Source: Mucilaginibacter_A sp964251965 (GTDB lineage Bacteria > Bacteroidota > Bacteroidia > Sphingobacteriales > Sphingobacteriaceae). Taken from it: a DNA stretch of 64,000 bases. The notes beneath the pieces were generated by a model. It was not told where the DNA came from. It saw only the letters and a program-made list of their open reading frames with translations, and did not search any database. The stretch lies in NCBI GenBank assembly GCA_964251965.1, contig CAXULQ010000001.1, positions 186,001 to 250,000 of the forward strand, read 5' to 3'. Position numbers and translations under genes: made by a program. The stretch's first letter is position 1. Every line of letters begins with the position of its first letter. Positions 25,119 to 33,582 of the stretch are shown here, one piece after another.

Positions 25119-26198
25119 ATGGACCTTAAAAACTATAAAGGCGTACTGCACGGAGACCAGGTACAGCAATTGTTTGAATTGGCTAAAAAGCACCAATTTG
25201 CTTTACCGGCTGTTAACGTTGTAAACACCAATACCATAAATGCAGTTATGGAAACTGCAAAGGCGGTAAATTCCCCGGTTATCATTCAGCTTTCTAATGG
25301 CGGAGCGCAATTTTATGCTGGTAAATCTTTAAACAATGATCAGTTGCAGGCTTGCATTTTAGGCGGCGTTTCGGCAGCAAGGCACGTCCATTTACTGGCC
25401 GAGCATTACGGTATTGCCGTAATTTTGCACACCGACCATGCCGCTAAAAAATTTCTCCCTTGGATTGATGGTTTGCTTGCCCACGGCGAACGTTTTTTTG
25501 AAGAACATAACAAGCCCTTGTTCTCTTCGCACATGTTGGATTTATCCGAAGAACCAATTGAAGAAAATATAGAAATTTCTGCAAAATACCTGGAGCGGAT
25601 GGCTAAATTAGGTATGACTTTGGAAATTGAACTGGGCGTAACCGGCGGAGAAGAAGACGGTGTAGATAATTCTGATGTAGATAGTTCACGCTTATACACG
25701 CAACCCGAAGATGTGGCTTATGCTTTTGAACACTTAAGCAAGGTGAGCAGTAATTTTACTGTTGCCGCTGCTTTTGGAAACGTACATGGGGTTTACAAAC
25801 CGGGAAATGTAAAACTGCAACCAGTGATTTTGCACAATTCTCAGGAATATGTAAAACAGCATTTCAGTTTATCGGAAGAGAAACCTGTTAATTTTGTTTT
25901 TCATGGCGGATCAGGTTCTACACAAGAAGAAATCCGGGAAGCGATTTCTTACGGAGCCATCAAAATGAATATTGATACCGACATGCAGTGGGCTTTTTGG
26001 GAAGGCGTACTCAATTATTACCATGCAAACGAAGCATTTTTACAAACACAAATTGGCAGCCCTGGCAAAGAAGATGCACCCAATAAAAAATATTACGACC
26101 CACGTGTTTGGTTGCGCAAAGGCGAAGAAAACTTTGTAAAGCGCTTAACCTCAGCGTTTGATGATTTAAATTGCATCAACGTAAACGAAAAGTTGTAA
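25119..26198 (+). CDS. fbaA: class II fructose-bisphosphate aldolase
   Basis: Zinc-dependent aldolase of glycolysis and gluconeogenesis, splitting fructose-1,6-bisphosphate to two triose phosphates. The start at 25119 (MDLKNYKGVL) gives 359 residues, the usual length; an upstream ATG in frame at 25065 would add a non-homologous leader. Zinc ligands are visible in HTDHAAKK (about 107-110), ELGVTGGEEDG (about 171), GNVHGVYK (about 228) and VFHGGSGS (about 267). The substrate-binding NIDTDMQWAFWEG block lies near 290. A strong hairpin terminator follows. Confidence 0.96.
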   Translation: MDLKNYKGVLHGDQVQQLFELAKKHQFALPAVNVVNTNTINAVMETAKAVNSPVIIQLSNGGAQFYAGKSLNNDQLQACILGGVSAARHVHLLAEHYGIAVILHTDHAAKKFLPWIDGLLAHGERFFEEHNKPLFSSHMLDLSEEPIEENIEISAKYLERMAKLGMTLEIELGVTGGEEDGVDNSDVDSSRLYTQPEDVAYAFEHLSKVSSNFTVAAAFGNVHGVYKPGNVKLQPVILHNSQEYVKQHFSLSEEKPVNFVFHGGSGSTQEEIREAISYGAIKMNIDTDMQWAFWEGVLNYYHANEAFLQTQIGSPGKEDAPNKKYYDPRVWLRKGEENFVKRLTSAFDDLNCINVNEKL

Positions 26199-26218
26199 AG
26201 GTTAAATGATAACAACGA

Positions 26219-26252
26219 AACGCCATTGTTACCTTTTCAATGGCGTTTTTTT
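26219..26252 (+). terminator. Rho-independent terminator after fbaA
   Basis: A 10-bp perfect stem, AACGCCATTG with CAATGGCGTT (26219-26228 and 26238-26247), followed by a run of T, 21 nt after the fbaA stop. Confidence 0.85.
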
Positions 26253-26277
26253 ATTGGTGCAAAAATCAATTTAAGTT

Positions 26278-26769
26278 ATGGCACAAAAAATAAATTTTTT
26301 CGAACGTTTTGCCAACTGGGCAACCAAAGCCACGGGGAGTGCAACGGCTTTCATTATAGCGTTGATCATTATCATTATTTGGGGATTAACAGGCCCGATT
26401 TTTAAATATTCGGATGTTTGGCAGCTTGTTATTAATACCGGCACTACCATTATTACTTTTTTGATGGTTTTCCTCATCCAGAAGTCGCAGAACAAAGACT
26501 CTAAAGCTGTCCATCTCAAACTGAACGAGTTGATTGCTGCGGATAAATCCGCCAGTAACCGGATGGTAAGTATCGAAGATTTATCTGAAAAAGAGTTGGA
26601 TAAGCTGCGCCAGTTTTATTTCACTTTAAAAGATTTGGCCGAAAAGGATTTTGATATTCACCAATCGCATTCTATCGATGCAGCAAAGAAAAACCACTTA
26701 CGAAAAATTAAAAAACGGACAGAGGAAACCTCTGAATATAAAAATGAACAACCTGATACAAGTAAATAA
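26278..26769 (+). CDS. low-affinity iron permease (Fet4-like) family membrane protein
   Basis: A 163-residue membrane protein. The N-terminal FERFANWATKATGSATAFI leads into a first membrane helix (about 20-40), and a second follows (about 52-70, TTIITFLMVFLIQKSQN), a pattern typical of the family named after yeast Fet4. The remainder is a cytoplasmic helical region with LKLNELIAADKSASNRMV and a C-terminal charged tail. The family name implies low-affinity iron uptake, but bacterial members are little studied, so transport is not certain. The 3' end overlaps the next gene by 26 nt. Confidence 0.85.
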   Translation: MAQKINFFERFANWATKATGSATAFIIALIIIIIWGLTGPIFKYSDVWQLVINTGTTIITFLMVFLIQKSQNKDSKAVHLKLNELIAADKSASNRMVSIEDLSEKELDKLRQFYFTLKDLAEKDFDIHQSHSIDAAKKNHLRKIKKRTEETSEYKNEQPDTSK

Positions 26770-27172
26770 AGCCAACGGAGAAGCTGAACTTGAAAAAGTG
26801 TTTGCCATCCGTAAAGAAGTTTTTGTTGTAGAACAAAATTGTCCGCCAGAACTGGAGTGGGAACATGAAGAAGAATCAACTCATTTTCTGGCAAAAGTAA
26901 ATAATGAGCCTGCTGGTGCTGCGCGTTGGAGAAAAACCGGTAACGGTTACAAGCTGGAGCGTTTTGCCGTTTTAAAAAAGTTTCGTGGTTTTGGTGTTGG
27001 TCAGGAATTGGTTAAAGCTGTTTTGGCAGATTTACCGGCAGATGCAAACCACATCTATTTACATGCACAAGTACAAGCTGTTGCTTTGTATCAAAAGTTT
27101 AAGTTTAAAAAACTTGGTGATGAGTTTGAAGAAGCCGGCATACGGCATTACAAAATGGTGCTGAACAGTTAA
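26744..27172 (+). CDS. GNAT-family N-acetyltransferase (YjcF/ElaA-like)
   Basis: A 142-residue GNAT acyltransferase. I take the ATG at 26744 (MNNLIQVNKANG) as start because the homologous fold begins there; the frame is open further upstream but inside the permease gene. FAIRKEVFVVEQ near residue 19 and LERFAVLKKFRGFGVGQEL near residue 63, the acetyl-CoA binding motif A (RGFGVG), are characteristic; LHAQVQAVALYQKFKFKKLG is motif B. The acetyl acceptor is unknown. The 26-nt overlap with the upstream permease gene suggests co-expression. Confidence 0.88.
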   Translation: MNNLIQVNKANGEAELEKVFAIRKEVFVVEQNCPPELEWEHEEESTHFLAKVNNEPAGAARWRKTGNGYKLERFAVLKKFRGFGVGQELVKAVLADLPADANHIYLHAQVQAVALYQKFKFKKLGDEFEEAGIRHYKMVLNS

Positions 27173-27182
27173 AACCAGTATT

Positions 27183-27234
27183 ATAATTTTAGGGTGATAA
27201 AAGAAGCATGCTTCTTTTATCACCCTAAAATTAT
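27183..27234. terminator. 52-nt perfect palindrome built from two 12-nt words
   Basis: A perfect 26-bp inverted repeat with no loop centred between 27208 and 27209. Each arm is AGGGTGA plus the 12-nt core flanked by ATAATTTT; the cores (27198-27209 plus, 27208-27219 minus) share two bases at the centre. It sits between convergent genes (GNAT and msrB), overlapping the msrB stop, with a T-run on the plus side, and probably ends both transcripts. Confidence 0.75.
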
Positions 27235-27716
27235 TTTTTGATGAACTTGAATGCACCGGAATTCATACAATAACGTTTTCCGCCCCGGTCTGCCGGGCCG
27301 TCATCAAAAACGTGGCCTAAATGGAAACCGGTACTTTTTTCGATCACTTCATCACGGTCCATACCATAACTGCTATCGTGTACAATCTCAATTTTGCTTG
27401 GGTCGATTGGTTTAACAAAACTTGGCCAACCTGTTCCGGATTCAAATTTATCAGTCGAAGAAAATAAAGGTTCGCCAGTTGCCGCGCTTACATAAATCCC
27501 TTTTTCGTGGTTGTTGTAATAAGCGTTTTTAAAAGGTGCTTCGGTTCCTCTTTGAACCATAATTTCGTATGCCGTTGGCGACAATTCTTTTTTCCATTCA
27601 GCATCAGTTTTTACGATTTTTCTTTTAGGCTGATTTTTATTCTGGCCGTTGATATTTTGGCACCCGAAAAAACTTACAGATGCAGCAGTGATGGCAATTA
27701 ATATTAAGCGTTTCAT
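27231..27716 (-). CDS. msrB: peptide-methionine (R)-S-oxide reductase, lipoprotein form
   Basis: MsrB reduces R-methionine sulfoxide in oxidised proteins. The 161-residue protein begins with a lipoprotein signal (lipobox SFFGC, cysteine 19), so it acts in the periplasm or at the membrane. Core motifs are SSTDKFESGTGWPSF near 90, DRDEVIEKSTGFHLGHVFDDGP near 118-139 and the catalytic cysteine in RYCMNS (C150). The zinc-binding CxxC pairs of many MsrB proteins are absent. Its stop lies within the large palindrome shared with the GNAT gene. Confidence 0.94.
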   Translation of the reverse strand: MKRLILIAITAASVSFFGCQNINGQNKNQPKRKIVKTDAEWKKELSPTAYEIMVQRGTEAPFKNAYYNNHEKGIYVSAATGEPLFSSTDKFESGTGWPSFVKPIDPSKIEIVHDSSYGMDRDEVIEKSTGFHLGHVFDDGPADRGGKRYCMNSGAFKFIKK

Positions 27717-27870
27717 AGCTAAATTAACGAAATTGTTTTGAAGAAAGTTTGTAAAACTAAAATTCAGATTGTAATGGAATTGTTAAAACTAAGAATTACA
27801 CAATTTTAAAATTTAAACCGAAAAAAGTGCGTAACGATCATGCTAAAAGAAAGTAGTTGCTATATAAAAA

Positions 27871-29304
27871 TTATTTTGCTTTCCTTCTGCCTTCCAATAT
27901 TCTAAAAAACGAACGGCTGCGGATCTCGTTCAAAGTTAAACCAGTTTCCAAAGCTTCTTCTTCTGTAATTGCACCGCAATTCATCGCTTTTAAAAAGAAG
28001 TTTAACAAACCTTGTCCGGTTGCGGCATCATCAAAAATATCACCGGTTAAAGTAGAAATGGCGGCCCTTTCTACAAAAGTTTTCAGCCTAAAAACAGCAT
28101 CTTCGTAACTGCTTAAAAAGAAATTATAGGTAGCCGCATAGCGCATCGGCAATTGTGCGGGGTTCAAATCCCAGCCCTGGTACAAACCATTAATTAAGGA
28201 ATGTGTGGTATGATCAAAGCCGGTTTTCCAGGCACGATGTACCGCTTCCCGGTTTTCGTTCAACTGTTTAAAACTCAAATCATCACCGCGGTGCGAACCG
28301 ATTGGAATCACATTTGTGGCACCATCAGAAAGAAAAATTCCGGTTCCGCCTAAAGCAACTTTCGTCATGTGATGTGCAAAATCGCAAACCGGATGCGACA
28401 TGGTTTGATATTTTGCCGTAATTCCGCAGGAAGCTGTATAATCATAAGTGCCAAAATGTGCTGCAATACAACGTCCTTCGCTGGCTTTAATAATCCGGAA
28501 CAATGGATTTCGGCCTTCATCGTCCATCACAATTTGCGTTGCTTCCACCATCGTTTCCATTTTTAAAGTTTTGGGCGGAAGGTTGTTTGCTTTTTCAATC
28601 AGTTCAAAAATCCTGACCAAAGTTATTACCTGTTCTGGTATGGTTACTTTTGGCAGCATTACGATAAAATTTTCTGGCAATTGTTCGTTTGTTTTTTCAA
28701 GTAATGTTGAAAGAAAAATATCTAAAGTGCGGACGCCACGATATTTTAAATCTTCTGTAAAAGGCTTGATGCGAATGCCGATAAATGGCGAAATGGTTTT
28801 ATTTTTCATGCCCGAAGCCAATTCTGTTGCGGCATTTACAGCCGTTGCATCTTCTTCCTCATCAGGTCGGTTGCCAAAACCGTCTTCAAAATCAATACGG
28901 AAATCTTCTACAGCTTCCGTTTGCAGTTTCTTAATAATTTTGTTGTAAACGGAGTATGCAAGCCAGGCGTTTTCTTGCTTTCTTTCGGCTTCCGTCATGT
29001 TGTCTAACTTCTGATCAAGCTTTTCAATATCTTTTTGTAAGTTTGGTAAATGTTCAAAACCTTTTAATTTCAAAACTTTTGCAAGTTCAACAAAATTGGA
29101 TGCGTAAGTTTGGATGTTTCTTAATGCAATTTCGCCCATTTTTACAGTTGTATCTGATTTAAAAAGGTTCGCTCCTCCATAAACAGTATGTACCGGCTGG
29201 CGGTCGGGTTTATCGCCTGGATATTTTTGCTGAAACTCCAAGTTTGCGCTTTTGAGCTGGTTCAGCAAGTTTTCTTTATCAGTTTCTTGGATACTTAATT
29301 TCAT
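27871..29304 (-). CDS. CitE/malate-synthase-like protein of unknown reaction (DUF6986-type)
   Basis: A 477-residue protein, last gene of the allantoin operon. It has features of the HpcH/HpaI aldolase, CitE and malate synthase superfamily: RIDFEDGFGNRPDEEED near residue 144 (acidic metal-binding block), IGIRIKPF near 180, VMLPKV near 220, KMETMVEATQ near 250 and HFGTYDYTASCGI near 285. I believe this family is catalogued as DUF6986. Enzymes of this fold often handle glyoxylate, which is what the allantoin pathway produces, so ureidoglycolate cleavage or glyoxylate condensation are both plausible; neither is shown. Spacing to uraH is 24 nt. Confidence 0.75.
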   Translation of the reverse strand: MKLSIQETDKENLLNQLKSANLEFQQKYPGDKPDRQPVHTVYGGANLFKSDTTVKMGEIALRNIQTYASNFVELAKVLKLKGFEHLPNLQKDIEKLDQKLDNMTEAERKQENAWLAYSVYNKIIKKLQTEAVEDFRIDFEDGFGNRPDEEEDATAVNAATELASGMKNKTISPFIGIRIKPFTEDLKYRGVRTLDIFLSTLLEKTNEQLPENFIVMLPKVTIPEQVITLVRIFELIEKANNLPPKTLKMETMVEATQIVMDDEGRNPLFRIIKASEGRCIAAHFGTYDYTASCGITAKYQTMSHPVCDFAHHMTKVALGGTGIFLSDGATNVIPIGSHRGDDLSFKQLNENREAVHRAWKTGFDHTTHSLINGLYQGWDLNPAQLPMRYAATYNFFLSSYEDAVFRLKTFVERAAISTLTGDIFDDAATGQGLLNFFLKAMNCGAITEEEALETGLTLNEIRSRSFFRILEGRRKAK

Positions 29305-29328
29305 AAAAATTTTAGGTTGAAGTTTTTG

Positions 29329-29667
29329 TTATGAACCGCGATAGGTTGAATAACCAAACGGGTTTAAAAGCAAAGGAATGTGGTAATGTTCTTCGGAATT
29401 TAGATTGAAAACAATCTCCACAAAAGGATAAAAAGACGTGGTAAAAGAAGCATCAAAATAAGGCTGAACTTCAAACCTCATTTTATAAATCCCGAAAGGT
29501 AATGTGGTTTCCTTTGGAAGAAGATCGGTAATTCTGCCATCAATATTAGTAATTCCTTCTGCTATTTTTTGCCAGTCAGAATCTTGTTGTTGATGCAAAC
29601 TAATCGTTACATCTTGCGCCGGTTTACCTTTTGTTGTATCTAAAATATGTGTGGTAATCTGGCTCAT
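29329..29667 (-). CDS. uraH: 5-hydroxyisourate hydrolase
   Basis: Transthyretin-like enzyme that hydrolyses 5-hydroxyisourate, the uricase product, to OHCU. The 112-residue protein begins ITTHILDTTKGKPAQDV, has the conserved RIT segment (DGRITDL), and ends with the family tetrapeptide YRGS, which is diagnostic against true transthyretins. It overlaps uraD by 4 nt. A copy of the dispersed word is embedded at 29442-29453, read D-A-S-F-T. Confidence 0.95.
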   Translation of the reverse strand: MSQITTHILDTTKGKPAQDVTISLHQQQDSDWQKIAEGITNIDGRITDLLPKETTLPFGIYKMRFEVQPYFDASFTTSFYPFVEIVFNLNSEEHYHIPLLLNPFGYSTYRGS

Positions 29668-30167
29668 GCAAATAGTTTTTGTAACCGGAGAAGTGTAATT
29701 TTATTTTGTTCTGCAGCAGCAATTTTAATTTCGTGTTGAGGTGAATTGGATAATCTTGCTTTCAGTAATTCCAGCATTTCACTTGCAGATTTCCCTGTCG
29801 CACAAACGATGAATATAAAACCAAATTTTTGTTCGTAATTTTTGTTTCCTTTTGCCAAATCAATCATCATCTCTTCAGTTGCAGCATCAACACCAGCTTG
29901 TTCACTGGATGCCCATTTTGCTGTGCTTGCAAATTTATCTTTTAATGTTTTTACGTCTCCAATTTTGGGATGATGTGCAAATGCTTCCAACCAATCTTTC
30001 TCAGTGCATTGCTGCCATTTTTCTTCCGCATGTTGCATCAGATCAACCAAATCTTCTGCCGGAAAAACAGTAAGCATTTTGTTTATCCAGGCTTCTGATC
30101 CACAACATTTCAAAAGTGCTTCCCGCTTTTCAGCTTCGCTTAAATGATCAAATTCTGCAATCGTCAT
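29664..30167 (-). CDS. uraD: OHCU decarboxylase
   Basis: Decarboxylates 2-oxo-4-hydroxy-4-carboxy-5-ureidoimidazoline to S-allantoin. The 167-residue helical protein shows the family blocks FDHLSEAEKREALLKCCGS at the N-terminus, FAHHPKIGDV near 65-74 with the catalytic histidine, and YEQKFGFIFIVCATGKSA near 110-127. It sits between the ureidoglycine aminohydrolase gene (1-nt gap) and uraH (4-nt overlap). Confidence 0.94.
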   Translation of the reverse strand: MTIAEFDHLSEAEKREALLKCCGSEAWINKMLTVFPAEDLVDLMQHAEEKWQQCTEKDWLEAFAHHPKIGDVKTLKDKFASTAKWASSEQAGVDAATEEMMIDLAKGNKNYEQKFGFIFIVCATGKSASEMLELLKARLSNSPQHEIKIAAAEQNKITLLRLQKLFA

Positions 30168-30168
30168 G

Positions 30169-30915
30169 TTAAATAGTTGTAGGGAAACGGTTTACGTTTT
30201 TATAATAAATATACACCGCCGGTTCTTTTCCCATCGCTGTAAACCATTGCTGGCAATACGGCGCCATCCAAATCGAATCACCTTTTTTAATTGGATACCA
30301 TTCGTGGTCTAACATATAAATTCCCTGTCCTTGTAAATACATTAATCCATGCTCCATAACATGCGTTTCAACCATCGGCAGATTACCGCCGGATTGATAA
30401 GTAAAAATATTAACGGCCATATCAAAATTCAAACCAGGAGGAAGCAAAACTTGTATGCGCAAAGCATCATCGTTCATGTAAACCGGACCTTCGATTGTGG
30501 CAGCATCACCAAAATAAGTAGCCGGAACATTGTAACCTTCCAGCTTTTCATAAATTTTATGAAAGGTGAGAAGTTGTGTGCCTGTTGTTATTTCATTAAT
30601 CAAATAATCTTTCCCAATTGGCACATAAACAAACTGTCCTTTTGTTAAGTTTTTGTTTTCATTGCTGATCGTGGCTTTACAGCTTCCTTCAACAACATAA
30701 AAAAATATTTGGGAAGCTTTTGTTGCTCCTTTTATCGAACTATTTTTACCTGCTGTAATTAAAGTCTGGCATAAATGTGCGCCCATTTGCTCGTTGATAA
30801 TCACGTTGACGGTACAATTTTCCCATCCCGGAACATTGCTGTTGATGTAACCGTCCGGACTAATTACCGCGTGGTTTCTTTTAACTACAGAACGTGTTAG
30901 TGCTGATATTTCCAT
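30169..30915 (-). CDS. allE: (S)-ureidoglycine aminohydrolase (bicupin)
   Basis: A 248-residue bicupin that converts ureidoglycine to ureidoglycolate with release of ammonia. Two cupin domains are visible, about 40-115 and 155-245; the C-terminal one has the manganese-site residues ETHVMEHGLMYLQGQG (about 186-201) and a downstream PYCQQWF block. The opening SVVKRNHAVISPDGYINS is typical of the YlbA/AllE family. It lies between the allantoate amidohydrolase and uraD genes with almost no spacing. The enzyme avoids spontaneous breakdown of unstable ureidoglycine. Confidence 0.9.
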   Translation of the reverse strand: MEISALTRSVVKRNHAVISPDGYINSNVPGWENCTVNVIINEQMGAHLCQTLITAGKNSSIKGATKASQIFFYVVEGSCKATISNENKNLTKGQFVYVPIGKDYLINEITTGTQLLTFHKIYEKLEGYNVPATYFGDAATIEGPVYMNDDALRIQVLLPPGLNFDMAVNIFTYQSGGNLPMVETHVMEHGLMYLQGQGIYMLDHEWYPIKKGDSIWMAPYCQQWFTAMGKEPAVYIYYKNVNRFPTTI

Positions 30916-30918
30916 TTT

Positions 30919-32166
30919 CTAATTTTCGTATTTCTTAACTAATTCCTGAATAAAATTTTCTGATACTTGTATAGCGGCGGCCACATCTTTAGGTTCTACA
31001 TTTTCTAAAGGATTATGACTGATACCTTTAAAACAACGCACAAAAAGCATACTTACCGGTGCAACTTGTGCTATTGGCACAGCATCATGTCCGGCTCCGC
31101 TTACTAATTTTATTAATTTTATGTTCGAATCTAAAATCGCTTTTTCCAATATTGCATTAAGTGTAACATCGCAAGTAACGGGTTTTGTTCCCTGTATTAA
31201 ATTCCAATTTACGGCAATACTTCTTTTATCGGCAATATTTTTACAAGATACTTTTATTAAATTATAAGCCGCTGCTAAATTAGTTTCTTCCGCGCTACGG
31301 ATATCCAAACTGCAAACTACTTTGCCGGGGATAACATTACTTGCAGAATTTATGATTCCTAACTTGCCAATTGTAGCAACCAAAATGTTTTTATTTTCGA
31401 TTGCAAATTGTTCCAAGGATAAAACAAATTCGGATGCACAACATAAAGCATCATTGCGCCTATCCATTGGAACTGTGCCAGCATGCCCGGCCGTTCCGGT
31501 AAAAGTTATTTCGATTCTCTTTTGTCCGGCAATAGCCGTAACTAAAGCTACAGGAATATTATTTTCATATAAAACCGGGCCTTGTTCAATGTGGATTTCG
31601 AAATATCCTAACCAGTTATTTTGCGGGATTGTATCCTGTTCCAGCAAACTTGGATTGGCTTGCATGTTATGTATTACTTCTTTTAGCGATATAAAATTTT
31701 GGTCTTTTTTCAACAATAAACTTTCATCAAAAGAACCAGCAACAACTTTGCTGCCAAGGTAAGTGGTATGAAAGCGAACGCCTTCTTCATCACTAAAAGC
31801 AATCAGTTCAATATGGAAAGGCAGAGCTGTTTTTTGGTTTATAAAATGTTCTAACAAATCTAATCCAATCAAAACACCGAGCGGACCATCAAACTTTCCG
31901 GCATTCACAACCGTATCAATGTGCGATGCAATAACCAATGTTTTTGCTTTCGGATTTTTGCTGATCAATTTCCCACGCACATTTCCAATGTTATCTATCC
32001 GAACTTGTAAACCAGCTTCTTGCATCCATAAAAAAACTCGTTTGCTGCCTTGTAAAAAAGCTTCAGTCCCAAAAGTTCTTGTTATACAATTTTCGTCTTC
32101 GCTAATTAAAGCCAATTCGTTTATCCTGGAAAATATTTTTACTGTACGTACTAAATATTCATCCAT
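30919..32166 (-). CDS. allC: allantoate amidohydrolase (M20 family)
   Basis: A 415-residue M20-family metallohydrolase that opens allantoate to ureidoglycine, ammonia and carbon dioxide. Metal-binding blocks are ASHIDTVVNAGKFDGPLGV near 80-99, AFSDEEGVRF near 125 and FEIHIEQGPVL near 192; the dimerisation/lid domain follows (AGHAGTVPMDRR near 225), and GAGHDA near 355 supplies the last ligand region. Related beta-ureidopropionases and carbamoyl amidases share the fold, but the operon with allantoinase and ureidoglycine aminohydrolase fixes the assignment. The gene overlaps allB by 8 nt. A dispersed word copy lies at 31217-31228. Confidence 0.9.
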   Translation of the reverse strand: MDEYLVRTVKIFSRINELALISEDENCITRTFGTEAFLQGSKRVFLWMQEAGLQVRIDNIGNVRGKLISKNPKAKTLVIASHIDTVVNAGKFDGPLGVLIGLDLLEHFINQKTALPFHIELIAFSDEEGVRFHTTYLGSKVVAGSFDESLLLKKDQNFISLKEVIHNMQANPSLLEQDTIPQNNWLGYFEIHIEQGPVLYENNIPVALVTAIAGQKRIEITFTGTAGHAGTVPMDRRNDALCCASEFVLSLEQFAIENKNILVATIGKLGIINSASNVIPGKVVCSLDIRSAEETNLAAAYNLIKVSCKNIADKRSIAVNWNLIQGTKPVTCDVTLNAILEKAILDSNIKLIKLVSGAGHDAVPIAQVAPVSMLFVRCFKGISHNPLENVEPKDVAAAIQVSENFIQELVKKYEN

Positions 32167-33496
32167 TTCCCAGTAGTATTTCTCCTTGGTTTAGCTTTGA
32201 AAATTCACCCTGATCGTAAACTTTGGTTCCTTTAATAAATGTTTGTTCAACTACACCAAACAATTCTTCCTTTAAATAGGGTGTTATTTTATGTTTATGT
32301 TGGATGATGTTTTCTGTCACAATAAAAGATTTATTTGCATCCCAAACTACCAGGTCTGCATCAAAACCTTTTGCAATTTTACCTTTTGTGCTTTCTTTAC
32401 CAATCATTTTTGCAGGTCCTTCACAAAGCCATTTGGCCAGATTTAGTATTGTGCAATTTCGTTTTCGTGCTGCTGTCCATAATACGGGCAACGCAAATTG
32501 TAAAGAAGATATTCCGCCCCAAGCCTTCGTAAAATCGCCGCTTTCAATTTGTTTTAAATTTGGTGGGGCAGGAGAGTGGTCTGTCGCAACAAAATCAATA
32601 ATATCGTTTTTTAATGCTTCCCAAAGTAAATCATTGTTTGCTTTTTCACGAATTGGCGGCGCGCATTTACACTGCGTTTGTCTGTCTTGAATATTTTCAG
32701 CATCAAAATAAAGATAATGCTGAGCAGTTTCTACCGTTAAAGGCAGGCCTTTTTGTTTTGCTTTTGTTATTTGTTCGATTGAATTGGAAGAAGATAAATG
32801 TACAATATGTGTTTTACAATTGTATTCTTCGCACAAACCAATCATTAAAGTTATGGCTTTATCTTCCCAGTACTTTGGTCTGGATTGTAAGTAATCATGA
32901 TAAGAAAAAGGGTTTTGATGATCCAATTTAAAATCATCAGTTAACTCGCAATGAACCAGTAAAGGCAAATTGTGTTTAGCTAATATTGGCATTGCTTTAC
33001 GCAGATCTTCTTCGGTTGCGTTTGGGAAATCATCAATTCCGGAATGGGTTAAAAAAGCTTTAAAACCTAAAACACCTTTTGCAATCAGCGGCTCAATTTC
33101 ATTAAAATTGCCGGGAACAATGCCTCCCCAAAAACCACAATTGGAATGCAATTGATTTTGAGTTGCAGCCAGTTTTTCGGCAAAAGTGGCAACAGTTGTG
33201 GTAACCGGCGAGGCATTTAAAGGCATATCCACCAAAGTGGTTAAACCACCGGAAATTGCAGCTTTCGTTGCAGTGTTGAATCCTTCCCAATCTGTCCGGC
33301 CAGGTTCGTTGATGTGAACATGCGGATCGATTACGCCTGGCATCACTATTTTGTCTGCCACATCAAAAACCTGACAATCAACAAGTGAACTATAAGGCAA
33401 TACTTCTTTTATCAAACCATTTTCGACCCAAACCAACCCTGCTAAGACTTTGCCGGGTGTAACTATTTGGGTAGATTTTATTGCAAAGCTGGCCAC
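32159..33496 (-). CDS. allB: allantoinase
   Basis: A 445-residue amidohydrolase of the cyclic amidase group that hydrolyses allantoin to allantoate. Metal ligands are visible: DPHVHINEPGRTDWEGF near 57-72 (HxH), the lysine in KAFLTHSG near 147, histidines in LVHCELTD near 182 and IVHLSSS near 232, and DFVATDHSPAP near 305. Dihydroorotases are similar, but NEPGRTDWEGF and context support allantoinase. First gene of the minus-strand allantoin operon, divergent from uricase with 86 nt between the starts. Confidence 0.93.
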   Translation of the reverse strand: MASFAIKSTQIVTPGKVLAGLVWVENGLIKEVLPYSSLVDCQVFDVADKIVMPGVIDPHVHINEPGRTDWEGFNTATKAAISGGLTTLVDMPLNASPVTTTVATFAEKLAATQNQLHSNCGFWGGIVPGNFNEIEPLIAKGVLGFKAFLTHSGIDDFPNATEEDLRKAMPILAKHNLPLLVHCELTDDFKLDHQNPFSYHDYLQSRPKYWEDKAITLMIGLCEEYNCKTHIVHLSSSNSIEQITKAKQKGLPLTVETAQHYLYFDAENIQDRQTQCKCAPPIREKANNDLLWEALKNDIIDFVATDHSPAPPNLKQIESGDFTKAWGGISSLQFALPVLWTAARKRNCTILNLAKWLCEGPAKMIGKESTKGKIAKGFDADLVVWDANKSFIVTENIIQHKHKITPYLKEELFGVVEQTFIKGTKVYDQGEFSKLNQGEILLGNG

Positions 33497-33582
33497 GATC
33501 TGTAAAAATTTAAAAAATACTTATGCTAAAAGAAGTTAAATTTCTAAATTGTAGATTTTAAATTTAGAATCAAAATAAATAC

